Shown: piece after piece, positions 9,101-16,253 of the stretch
How positions within the stretch are numbered: position 1 is the stretch's first letter
How the letters are laid out: each line of letters opens with the position of its first letter
Assembly: GCF_002155425.1 (NCBI RefSeq)
Contig: NZ_MUYG01000007.1
Location: forward strand, 275,762-339,761
DNA length: 64,000 nucleotides
Source of the DNA: Erythrobacter donghaensis
Lineage (GTDB): Bacteria > Pseudomonadota > Alphaproteobacteria > Sphingomonadales > Sphingomonadaceae
Direction: 5' to 3'
Program-made: the position numbers and the translations under genes
The notes under the pieces: generated by a model
What the model was told of the DNA's origin: nothing
The model's input: the letters and a program-made list of their open reading frames with translations, nothing else
Databases searched by the model: none

Positions 9101-10339
9101 CGGGTCAGCCCCAATGCCGGGCCGATCTATGTCACCCAGCAGCCCGATGATCGCTATATCTGCCTGTCCGGCACCCACGACTATCCCGGCCCCGACGGCA
9201 CCACGAAGCAGCAGAAGCTGAATTACCACGCCGAATCCGCCGCCACCAACACCGCGCTCCTCGCTTATCCCGAGGCCGATGCCTTCCGCGCGGGCTATGC
9301 CGCCGGGCGCGCGGTGCTCGACCAGCGCAAGGCGGCGGCCCGCGCGCTGAAGCGCACCTCGTTCAAGCTCGAGATGCGGCGCGAATATCTCCAGCCCGCG
9401 CTCGCCGGGGTCTGGCAGCTGTGGTACGGCCTGCCCGACGAACAGGCGCTCCATGCCGGAAGCTGGTCGTGGAAGCGGATCGTCGAGACGGTGGCCGATT
9501 CCGCGACCGAGCGGTCCAAGGCGCTGTGTCCGGGGGACTTCATGGCGCCCTCGCGCGGGGCGGTGTTCCCGCGGCCCAATGCCTCGATCCGCGATTTCGC
9601 GCAGATGCACGGCACCGCGATCCTCAAGGCCGGGCGGATGTTCGTCGCCCGTCACCGCGCCGATCCGAGCCTGCCGCGCACCCCGCTGATCCAGACGCTG
9701 TTCGACAAGACCCCGGACGATGAAGTGCTGGCCCGCAATATCATCGGCAGCATGATCGGGGCGATCCCGCCGATGGAGGCGAACATGCGCAACGTGCTGT
9801 TCGAATGGCTCACCAGCGGGCGGTTGTGGCGGCATCAGGCGGCGCTGGTGCAGGCGCTGGCGGGGCGCTCACCCGAGACTTGCGCGGACGAGGCGCTTGC
9901 CGTGCTGGCGGTGCCGGTGGCGCAGGCGATGTGCATCCGCCCCGCGCCCGACGTGCTGTTCCGCACCGCCAAGCGCCCCGTCACCATCCGGCGCGATCCC
10001 GCCTGCGGAGAGCCCGACGTGACCGCCGAGGAAGGCGACATGGTGGTCGTCAGCCTCGCTTCGGCGAGCCAGGGCGCGCTCTGCGCCGATCCCACCGGTG
10101 CATCGGGGATCGACGTGATCTTCGGCGGGCGGCGGGCGAAGGGCTGGCAGGGCTACCGGCTGGGCGATGACGGCACGGTGCTGCCCGATCCCGACGCCAG
10201 CGACGAAGAGCCGGTCCACGCCTGCCCCGCGCAGGCGATGGCGATGGGCGGGATGAAGGGCATTCTCGCCGCGCTGCTGGAGGCCGGGACGATCCAGGCG
10301 CTCCCCGCATCGTTGATCCTGCGCATCAGCGACTGGTGA
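6197..10339 (+). CDS. DyP-type peroxidase / cytochrome P450-like fusion protein
   Basis: This is a 1380-residue cytoplasmic protein with no signal peptide. Residues 1 to about 320 are an alpha/beta module I cannot name. From about 325 (VQAGILRAHG) to about 830 it reads as a DyP-type haem peroxidase: the GxxDG motif GFMDG at 514-518 with catalytic Asp517; CPHAAHIRR with proximal haem ligand His673; and LLRRGMLFG with distal Arg705 or Arg706. The last 500 or so residues look like a cytochrome P450: an I-helix-like segment at about 1180-1205, RPAPDVLFRTA, and a C-terminal HACPAQAMA with haem-thiolate candidate Cys1343. The usual ExxR of the K-helix is degenerate (Q1243-A-M-C1246). Peroxide-driven sequential chemistry on one substrate is an inference by analogy with fungal dioxygenase-P450 fusions. 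The 3' end overlaps the converging cyclase gene by 14 bases. Confidence 0.8.
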   Translation: MEHVTSKHIDGIADLVVIAPIKDGFIKAFETMSYASRLDLAANALNKLRVAAREYERVMPFSDVTERILSLLDFRVGVIDRDLFGLARGNDQTLTLTPRRYLYLTATFEGGFEPYMRQIWRPLGPFLDLLFCNCEGYVTATEHGFEEYIQWVRDNQMDSAIFYNTTGLGVRDHKYLSALERAERSGAGDVARAGLTMAHPEDDALHTRMAHPRKTTELAFEALNVLHKLADFYPPEWMTGPIGEPERENEGHRLLRVTRDILLGFDPVLAGIEAAAAADPQGPEALLLRAYAVPLDWYRTGRAYVDALDAAALPPPDPAFDRKEVQAGILRAHGTRTAPADQGALMLLSVRDAEGARDFIRTLMQSGVLRFEGDPPGDPAALAGNIAFTPQGLVEMGMAPDTLDRFPKEFREGLAQRSGLVGDMRENHPRNWMLPERNGPPLMGLVPDDLRLPPVQLEEVDIVLQLRGQGPDRAAFRSAALALVRQAGAAVTLEAVDWLHAKFDEEGRFREHFGFMDGISQPRPRLPDAPGYGLHRDRVALGEVLAGYGNDRGDGPPDEFRTLDAEDRPLDYNTHWRSPHRKEALAFQKNGSFLVVRKIGTNVAAFDAWLDAHKHAIAAATGWTEVEARARLKAAVMGRDEAGRPLADTVSPDLNDFDFRGDADGLRCPHAAHIRRANPRRTERGLAAPVEVRREHDRPTPRLLRRGMLFGEDTDAAPGMMFMAYVSSISEQYEVIQRWLNGGNPTDVASANNDPLTGVCPRAGEGAFRFVAHRADASGRREPVVLSLPLPVPDQPQGSLSEPGRHPFTPLYWGLYTFAPARAALTAMTEEWQGSYRPLGPLRGADIGAPQISRVMQIANETVRGGEWKRLLDDFLTKDPAENGISPHVWEAIRTAAGGVVNCRAPMTKGPNKALMASARALSDQPVCTEQWRNPSWDHQNVIIAGGMHQVMRVLADWDNFTNEEQLRRVSPNAGPIYVTQQPDDRYICLSGTHDYPGPDGTTKQQKLNYHAESAATNTALLAYPEADAFRAGYAAGRAVLDQRKAAARALKRTSFKLEMRREYLQPALAGVWQLWYGLPDEQALHAGSWSWKRIVETVADSATERSKALCPGDFMAPSRGAVFPRPNASIRDFAQMHGTAILKAGRMFVARHRADPSLPRTPLIQTLFDKTPDDEVLARNIIGSMIGAIPPMEANMRNVLFEWLTSGRLWRHQAALVQALAGRSPETCADEALAVLAVPVAQAMCIRPAPDVLFRTAKRPVTIRRDPACGEPDVTAEEGDMVVVSLASASQGALCADPTGASGIDVIFGGRRAKGWQGYRLGDDGTVLPDPDASDEEPVHACPAQAMAMGGMKGILAALLEAGTIQALPASLILRISDW

Positions 10340-13190
10340 AGGCGGGCATGTCCATCTGCGCGAAGGCGGCAATGGCGGCCTCGCGCAGGCGGGCGGCTTC
10401 GTCGGCTTGGCCCTGCGCGGCGAGGAGATCGGCGGCGAGCATGTCGTTATGCGCGGCTTCACTCGCCGAGATCCTCAGCGCAGCGGCGCGGCGGGCAAAG
10501 CCAAGGTAGCGCGCGGCGCGCTTCTGGTCGCCAGCCGCCAGCGCCGCGCGCGCCATCGCCCGCCAGCCCATCGCCTCGCCCAGCCGGTCGCCCGCAATCC
10601 GCGCGCGAGAGATCACCTGCCCCATATATTCGCGCGCGCGGGGGATATCGCCGACCGCGACCATCGCCTCGGCCACCCAGCCGAACACCATCGAGACGTG
10701 CTGCAGGCTGTTGCTGCCGGTCAGGAACTCGCGCGCCACGGCCTCGAGCGCGGCGGCGTCCTGCGCCTCGCCGGTCAGCCGCCAGCGGGCATAGGCGGTC
10801 TGGGCGCGGGCGGTGCGGTTCTGCATCCGCGCGCGGCTGCGATGGCTGACCGCGATGACTGCGCCGGCCGCTTCCATCGCCGCTTCCCACGATCCTTGCG
10901 TGATCAGCGCGGCGGAGCGGTAGAGCAGGATGCTGGCGTTCATCGCGCTGGCGGGATCGGCGAGGACCCGGTCGGCCTCGGCAAACAGCGCTGCGGCGCG
11001 GGCGTGGTGGCCACTTTGCGCGTTGAGGAAGGCGAAGCCCGCATGGGCATAGGCAGCGACCTCGCGCTCGTTGCGGGTGCTGGCAGCGGCGAGGCGCGGC
11101 AGATCGGCCTCGAACTGCGCGGCGGCGGCGGCGACCTGGCCGCTGGCGAAGAGCGAATGCGCGCGCTTGGTGCGGATCAGCAGGATGTCGCTCTCGCGCC
11201 TGCTCGCCTCGGCCCGCGCCAGCGCGGCTTCGAGGTGCCGGACCGAGCGCTTCCCCAGCCCCACCCCATAGGCGATGAGCCCGAGCCAGTATTCGGCGCG
11301 CTGCATGTCGCGTGCCTGCCCATACACCGCCAGCACCTCACGCAGCCGTTCGAGCACCGCGAGCTGATCGGGCGCGGGATCGACGATGCAGGCGAGGCCG
11401 AACTTGTTGAGCAGCGCCCAGCCCGCCTCGCGCTGCGCCTCGGGCGTGGGCAGGCGGCCGAGCAGATCGAGCGCGGCGAGGTAATGCCCCTGCGCCCGGT
11501 CAAGCGCGCCCGCCGTCAGCGCGGCATCCCCCGCCGCGATCGCATAGGCGAGCCCCGTCGCCCCGCGCCCGGCGGCAACCGCGTGATAGGCCAGCGCATC
11601 GAGCAGCGCCTCGCGCCCGCGCGCCGCGCTCGCCGCCTCGAGCACCGCCAGCACTTCGGCATGGAGCAGCCGGCGCTCGTCACGGCCCAGTCCGGCATAG
11701 AGCGCATCGCGGGTCAGCCCGTGCTTGAAGCGATAGGTGCCCGGCGTATCGCCCGGAAACAGGAAATCGACCGCCTGCAAGCGTTCCAGCTGTGCGGAAT
11801 CGAGCGGGGCGCCGTGGAGGCTCTCGATTAGCCAGCCGGGGACGATGTGCCCGATCACCGCCGCCAGCTTGAGCAGGTCGCGGTCGGCGCGCTCCAGCCG
11901 GTCGAAGCGCGATTGCACCGCCTGATCGAACCACGCCCCACGCGGATCGCGATCGGGCGCGGCGGTGCCGGTGGCGAAGGCGTGGCACAATTCCTCGATC
12001 AGCAGCGGCGACCCGCCCGAGGCGCGCTCGATCCGGTCGACCACGAAGGGATCGGGTGAGGCAAGCAGCGCCTCGATCGCCGCCAGCGTCGCGTCGCGGC
12101 CCAGCGGGGCGAGCGCCAACACCTCGGCCTCGCCGCTGTCGGGAAAGTCGAAGCCGCTCTCGCGCGAGGCGAGCACGCAGGCGAGCCGCGCGGGATCGGC
12201 ATCGCGCAGCAGATCGGCGAGGAAATCGCGGCTGGCATCGTCGGCCCATTGCCAGTCGTCGATTACCAGCAGCACCTGCTGGCCCGTCAGCAGGGCGGCA
12301 CGCACCGCTTCGGGCGTGTCTGCACAAAGCGGCTCGCCCGGCAGGCTGGCAGCGGCCTGGGCAAAGGCCTGCAAGGGGCGCGCGCTGAGATAGGCCTCGC
12401 AATAGCCCGGCGCGACGCTCCATCCGGCGGCGGCGGCATGGGCGGCGATGCGCGACAGAAAGCGGCTCTTGCCGATCCCCGCCGGGCCATGCAGCCCGAG
12501 CACCGCCGGGCGGCTGCGGCGCGCGGCGAGCCAGCGGGTGAAGCTCTCCCATTCCCCGTCGCGTCCCTGAAACGGGGTCAGCCCGGCCCGCGCGCGCGCC
12601 TCGAACCGCCGGGCGATGCCGCTGCGCCCGGTGACGGCGAGGCATTCGAGCGGCGTCTGGTGCCCCCGCGGATGGATCGCGCGGGCTTCGGCGACGGTGA
12701 AGAAATGCCGCTCGGCCCCCAGCGTCTCGGCGCTGACGAGGATTTCGCCCGGCGCGGCGGCATCGCACACGCGCGCCGCGACATTGGTGGCATCGCCCAG
12801 CACCTCGTACTTGCCGCGCACCAGATCGCCTTCGCGGATCAGCACCATCCCGGCGTGGATCCCGCTGTGCAGCTTGAGCGGCAGGTCGCTCGTCCCGAAC
12901 ACCGCCGCGATCGCCGCCATCGCGGCGTGCATGTCGAGCGCGGCCTCGGTGGCGCGGCGGCCCGCGTCCTCGTGGACATCGGGATAGCCGAACAGGCAGA
13001 GCATCCCGTCGCCATCGACCCGCAGGATATCGCCGCCATGCGCCGGGATCACCCGGTGCGCGATCGCGCGGATCTGCTCGATCACTTCGACGAACTGCTC
13101 CGGCTCCAGCCCGGCGGCGAGCGCCGTGGAGTTGGTCAGGTCGGAAAACAGGAGGGTGGCGAGACGCCGTTCCTGCCGGATGGCCTGCAT
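10326..13190 (-). CDS. Class III nucleotide cyclase with AAA-like ATPase and TPR regions
   Basis: This is a 954-residue cytoplasmic protein. Residues 5-185 form a class III adenylyl/guanylyl cyclase domain: metal-binding Asp17 (FSDLTNST), VDGDGML with Asp59/Asp61, and the catalytic Asn136/Arg140 pair in GDATNVAAR. Residues 210-480 form a STAND-like ATPase with Walker A GPAGIGKS (235-242) and Walker B VLLVIDDWQWADD. The rest is alanine-rich helical repeat sequence, TPR-like. Such proteins couple cyclic nucleotide synthesis to a bound signal. The ATG overlaps the stop of the crp-type gene (TGATG), so the two are translationally coupled. That makes a cyclase and its cAMP receptor the likely pair. 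The activating ligand is unknown. Confidence 0.88.
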   Translation of the reverse strand: MQAIRQERRLATLLFSDLTNSTALAAGLEPEQFVEVIEQIRAIAHRVIPAHGGDILRVDGDGMLCLFGYPDVHEDAGRRATEAALDMHAAMAAIAAVFGTSDLPLKLHSGIHAGMVLIREGDLVRGKYEVLGDATNVAARVCDAAAPGEILVSAETLGAERHFFTVAEARAIHPRGHQTPLECLAVTGRSGIARRFEARARAGLTPFQGRDGEWESFTRWLAARRSRPAVLGLHGPAGIGKSRFLSRIAAHAAAAGWSVAPGYCEAYLSARPLQAFAQAAASLPGEPLCADTPEAVRAALLTGQQVLLVIDDWQWADDASRDFLADLLRDADPARLACVLASRESGFDFPDSGEAEVLALAPLGRDATLAAIEALLASPDPFVVDRIERASGGSPLLIEELCHAFATGTAAPDRDPRGAWFDQAVQSRFDRLERADRDLLKLAAVIGHIVPGWLIESLHGAPLDSAQLERLQAVDFLFPGDTPGTYRFKHGLTRDALYAGLGRDERRLLHAEVLAVLEAASAARGREALLDALAYHAVAAGRGATGLAYAIAAGDAALTAGALDRAQGHYLAALDLLGRLPTPEAQREAGWALLNKFGLACIVDPAPDQLAVLERLREVLAVYGQARDMQRAEYWLGLIAYGVGLGKRSVRHLEAALARAEASRRESDILLIRTKRAHSLFASGQVAAAAAQFEADLPRLAAASTRNEREVAAYAHAGFAFLNAQSGHHARAAALFAEADRVLADPASAMNASILLYRSAALITQGSWEAAMEAAGAVIAVSHRSRARMQNRTARAQTAYARWRLTGEAQDAAALEAVAREFLTGSNSLQHVSMVFGWVAEAMVAVGDIPRAREYMGQVISRARIAGDRLGEAMGWRAMARAALAAGDQKRAARYLGFARRAAALRISASEAAHNDMLAADLLAAQGQADEAARLREAAIAAFAQMDMPAFTSR

Positions 13191-13885
13191 CAGCGCGCCA
13201 GCCTTTCGTGCAGCGCCGCCAGCCCGGCGCGCGACACCACCACCAGCTTGCGCCCGGTTTGCACGACCAGCCCGTCGCGCGCCAGCTGACGCAATTCGCG
13301 CGTCACTGCCTCGCGGTGGGTGCCGATCCGGGCGGCGAGATCGGCATGGGTCGGCATCCGCGCGATTTCGGCGCGGTCATCGTCATGGCCCGTGGCGGCA
13401 GCGATCCGCAGCAGCTCGCTCACCAGCCGCGCGGCGACCGGCTGCGAGGCGAGCTCGACCGACTTGTCGGAAAGGTTGCGCACCCGCGACACCAGCTGCG
13501 CTGACATCCAGAAGCCCGCGCCCGGCACCTCGACCAGAAAGCTGCGGAACGCCGCCGCCGAGATCAGCACCAGCACCGCATCTTCGATGACGGTGACATT
13601 GGCCGAGCGTGGGCCCCCGTCGATCGCCGCCAGCTCACCGAACAGCCGCCCCGGCCCCATGTCGCGCAAGATCGTCTCACGCCCGTTGGCCGAGAACACC
13701 GAGATATTCACACGGCCCGATTCGATCAGATAGACATCGCTTGCCTCTGACCCTTGCGCGATCAGCATCTGACCTTTGCGCGCATGAATGCGCTTGCCCC
13801 GCGCGGCGAAAGCCTCTGCCAGCGCGGGCGGGAGGGTCTCTTCAGCGTCGAGCCCGGCGATGGCGACTTGTCTGATGGTTTCCAT
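13190..13885 (-). CDS. Crp/Fnr family transcriptional regulator
   Basis: The N-terminal cyclic-nucleotide fold has a phosphate-binding cassette FGELAAIDGGPRSANV in which Arg93 and Ser94 match the cAMP-contacting pair of Crp. The C-terminal winged helix includes THADLAARIGTHREAVTREL. There are no Fnr-type Cys ligands, so this is a cNMP-sensing rather than an Fe-S protein. I chose ATG 13885 (METIRQ) because it begins at the family N-terminus; the open frame extends 61 codons further upstream as antisense-like sequence. It is 231 residues long. It forms an overlapping operon with the cyclase gene and is divergent from the unknown gene at 14035, so it probably controls its own region. Confidence 0.9.
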   Translation of the reverse strand: METIRQVAIAGLDAEETLPPALAEAFAARGKRIHARKGQMLIAQGSEASDVYLIESGRVNISVFSANGRETILRDMGPGRLFGELAAIDGGPRSANVTVIEDAVLVLISAAAFRSFLVEVPGAGFWMSAQLVSRVRNLSDKSVELASQPVAARLVSELLRIAAATGHDDDRAEIARMPTHADLAARIGTHREAVTRELRQLARDGLVVQTGRKLVVVSRAGLAALHERLAR

Positions 13886-13911
13886 AAGGCGCCCCCGCAC
13901 ACCTGCCCTTC

Positions 13912-13930
13912 GCAAATGCACAAATGTGCG
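13912..13930. promoter_or_regulatory. Candidate Crp-type operator before the regulator gene
   Basis: The word CAAATG occurs twice in tandem (13913 and 13921), and the second copy is inside GCACA-AA-TGTGC, a perfect 5-base dyad at 13918-13929. It lies 30-45 bases upstream of the regulator ATG and about 105 bases upstream of the divergent gene. The arms resemble half of a Crp site (TGTGA). Autoregulation is a reasonable inference but not shown. Confidence 0.35.
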
Positions 13931-14034
13931 TTTCAGCACAAGACCCCTGTGAGGAATGCCGCCGCGCGGGTACGCGGGTTGCGGCATGGTTGCGCCGCAG
14001 TCAGCGCCGCTCCGGCGCGTCATGGGGGGACGAG

Positions 14035-14550
14035 ATGTCGAGCACCTTGAGCATCTGGCATGCCGCACCGGGGGCGCTGGCTGTGACGATCAAGCCGCTG
14101 CGGCCCTTCATCCCCAAGCCGCGCCTGTCGCTGATCTCTCCCAGCGAGGAACGCGATTTCGCCTTCCAGCCCGACGATACGGGCCTCACCGCCGTCATCC
14201 CCGAAGCTGCGGTCGAACAGCTGATGCGCGGGGCGGGCACGCCCGGCGGGGCGCATCTGGTGCTCGGCGTGCGAGCCCTGTTCGAGCCCGGCGCACCGAC
14301 CCGGCGGTGGCAATGGGGCATCCGGCTGGCCCAGGATGGCGCTGCGCTGACCTGCTACGGCAGCAACCGCATCTCCATGCCCGCCGATGCCGAGGGCTTC
14401 GTGCGCTCGGCGGTGCGCGCCTTCCCGCACAAGCGCACCTATGCCTTCGACGAGTGGGAGCTGGCCTTGCAGGACGCGGCGCAGGACCCAGCAGCACCCG
14501 GTGCATCGTGGCAGCAATCGCAACCCCTGGCGGCCTGTGCTGGTCGCTGA
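14035..14550 (+). CDS. Hypothetical protein, 171 residues
   Basis: No family was recognised. It is soluble, with no signal peptide. The middle section (GGAHLVLGVRALFEPGAPTR, WQWGIRLAQDGAALTCYGS) is beta-rich, and the C-terminus is Ala/Gln-rich. I chose ATG 14035 because a GGGGGA lies just upstream and the sequence before it is poor protein. The next gene (ABC ATPase) starts inside its 3' end, so the two form a unit. The pairing suggests a partner or substrate of that ATPase, but nothing in the sequence defines a role. Confidence 0.6.
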   Translation: MSSTLSIWHAAPGALAVTIKPLRPFIPKPRLSLISPSEERDFAFQPDDTGLTAVIPEAAVEQLMRGAGTPGGAHLVLGVRALFEPGAPTRRWQWGIRLAQDGAALTCYGSNRISMPADAEGFVRSAVRAFPHKRTYAFDEWELALQDAAQDPAAPGASWQQSQPLAACAGR

Positions 14551-15247
14551 GGCTCCGGCGCACGATGCGTGCAACGACGCCGTGACCGGCTTTGCGCGCC
14601 CGCTGGTGCTCGACGGCATCGGCCACGCCGCCTCCGGAGCGCAGGGGCTTTCCCCGCTGACCGGCCCGCTCACCCGCCGCTTTGCGCCGGGCACCTTCCA
14701 CGTCGTGGCGGGGCCTCCGGGCGCGGGGAAGACCACGCTGCTATCGATCCTCGCGCTGGCGCTGCGGCCGATGCAGGGGTCGGTGCTATGGGGTGAATTC
14801 AACCTCACCCGCCTGTCGAGCGCCGGGGCGGCGGCATGGCGACGGCAGAACCTCGGCCTGATCGCGCAGAGCCAGCAGACCGTCGGCGTGCTGACGGTGC
14901 GCGAGCATGTGCGCCTATCGGGCGTGCTGCGCGGCATGCCCGAGGCCGAGGCCGAGGGGCTTGCGCTGCTCGGGATGCTGGGGATGGGCCGGCGGCTGAC
15001 CCAGTTCGGCGGAGAGCTTTCGGGCGCGGACAAGCAGCGCCTCGCCATCGCGCAGGCGCTGTGCGCGCGGCCCACGGTGCTGCTCGCCGACCAGCCGACC
15101 GCGGCGCTCGATCAGGCAAGTGCGGGTCTGGTGGCCGATACCTTGCGCGATTACGCGCGCGATCGCGGCGCGGTGGTGATCTGCGTCAGCCACGATCCGG
15201 TGGTGATTGAGGCTGCGGATGATCTGGTGATGTTGCGGAAGGGCTGA
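14537..15247 (+). CDS. ABC transporter-type ATPase, LolD/MacB-like, catalytic Glu replaced
   Basis: This is a 236-residue nucleotide-binding subunit. Walker A is GPPGAGKTT (Lys65), the signature is LSGADKQR rather than LSGGQ, the D-loop is AALD, and the switch His is in CVSHDP. Walker B reads LLADQPTAALD: the usual catalytic Glu is Gln186, a change that in studied ABC ATPases slows hydrolysis. The organisation resembles the LolD/MacB/FtsE group. No permease gene is adjacent, so it may act with a distant membrane partner or be regulatory. The GTG at 14537 gives a family-like length and overlaps the previous gene by 14 bases. Confidence 0.82.
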   Translation: MLVAEAPAHDACNDAVTGFARPLVLDGIGHAASGAQGLSPLTGPLTRRFAPGTFHVVAGPPGAGKTTLLSILALALRPMQGSVLWGEFNLTRLSSAGAAAWRRQNLGLIAQSQQTVGVLTVREHVRLSGVLRGMPEAEAEGLALLGMLGMGRRLTQFGGELSGADKQRLAIAQALCARPTVLLADQPTAALDQASAGLVADTLRDYARDRGAVVICVSHDPVVIEAADDLVMLRKG

Positions 15248-15277
15248 GGGGGTCTGCGGGTGTGGGCTTCGGAAGGG

Positions 15278-15298
15278 GCCTGCGGCAAAGCCGCAGGC
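15278..15298. terminator. Hairpin between converging ABC ATPase and phaB
   Basis: The perfect 9-base arms GCCTGCGGC and GCCGCAGGC flank an AAA loop. A second GC-rich hairpin (GGCGGC/GCCGCC) follows near 15312. The site sits between converging genes, where a bidirectional terminator is expected. It lacks a T-run, so factor-independent termination is uncertain. Confidence 0.5.
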
Positions 15299-15404
15299 TG
15301 ACGTCAGACGGGTTCGGCGGCTTTGCGCCGCCGCCCCGCTGGCCGACCGCTCCGGCTGCCGCTGCGCGGCACCGGCGGCCAGCAGGGCTGGCCGCCTGCC
15401 TGCG

Positions 15405-16127
15405 CTAGTACATATGCTGGCCGCCGTTGATGCTCATGGTCGAGCCGGTCATGAAGCCGCCGTTCTCGCTCGTGAGGAAGGCCACCCCGCGTGCGATTTC
15501 CTCGGCCATGCCCAGCCGCCCGACCGGGATCTTGGCGACGATCTTTTCCAGCACCGGCGCGGGCACGGCGGCGACCATGTCGGTGTCGATATAGCCCGGC
15601 GCAATCGCGTTGACCGTCACCCCGAACTTCGCGCCCTCCTGCGCCAAGGCCTTGGTAAAGCCGTGAATTCCGCTCTTGGCCGCGGCGTAGTTGACCTGGC
15701 CATATTGCCCCGCCTGCCCGTTGATCGAGCCGATGTTGACGATCCGCCCCCAGCCGCGCTCGCGCATGCCGGGGAAGGTCGCCTTGGCCATGTTGAAGCA
15801 CCCGCCGAGGTTGATGCGCATGACATCGTTCCAGTCGTCGAAGCTCATCTTGTGGAGCGTGCCGTCGCGGGTGATCCCGGCATTGTTGACGACGATGTCG
15901 ATGGGGCCGAACTCCTCGGCCACCGCCGCGCAACCGGCCTGGGTCGCCTCGTGATCGCCCACGTCCCAGCGGCGCGCGGGGATGCCGGTGGCTTCGGTGA
16001 AGGCCGCCGCCTTTTCTTCGTTCCCGGCATAATTGGCGATGACCGTGTGGCCCTGCCGCTGGAGCCGCTTGCAGATCGCCTCCCCGATCCCGCGCGTTCC
16101 TCCGGTGACGATGGCAACCCGGCCCAT
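15405..16127 (-). CDS. phaB: Acetoacetyl-CoA reductase
   Basis: This is an NADPH-dependent short-chain reductase that makes (R)-3-hydroxybutyryl-CoA for polyhydroxybutyrate storage. The 240 residues include the Rossmann glycine motif TGGTRGIGE, NNAGITRD, the catalytic Ser (INGQ context), Tyr and Lys in VNYAAAKSG, and the PhaB-typical ends TDMVAAVP and INGGQHMY. The start follows the family consensus. No phaA or phaC lies in the window, so the storage genes are dispersed. FabG is the main alternative, but the residues around the substrate pocket and the C-terminus favour PhaB. Confidence 0.92.
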   Translation of the reverse strand: MGRVAIVTGGTRGIGEAICKRLQRQGHTVIANYAGNEEKAAAFTEATGIPARRWDVGDHEATQAGCAAVAEEFGPIDIVVNNAGITRDGTLHKMSFDDWNDVMRINLGGCFNMAKATFPGMRERGWGRIVNIGSINGQAGQYGQVNYAAAKSGIHGFTKALAQEGAKFGVTVNAIAPGYIDTDMVAAVPAPVLEKIVAKIPVGRLGMAEEIARGVAFLTSENGGFMTGSTMSINGGQHMY

Positions 16128-16253
16128 GGCATTCTCCCCTTATGTGACTGGCTTAAGGCCTCGCAACCTAGCGATGCCGTAAGGTCAGGGGAAGCGGGGA
16201 ATAGCTATGCGCGGGAGGTTGGCGCCGGGCCCGAAACGCCCGGTTGGCAGGGA

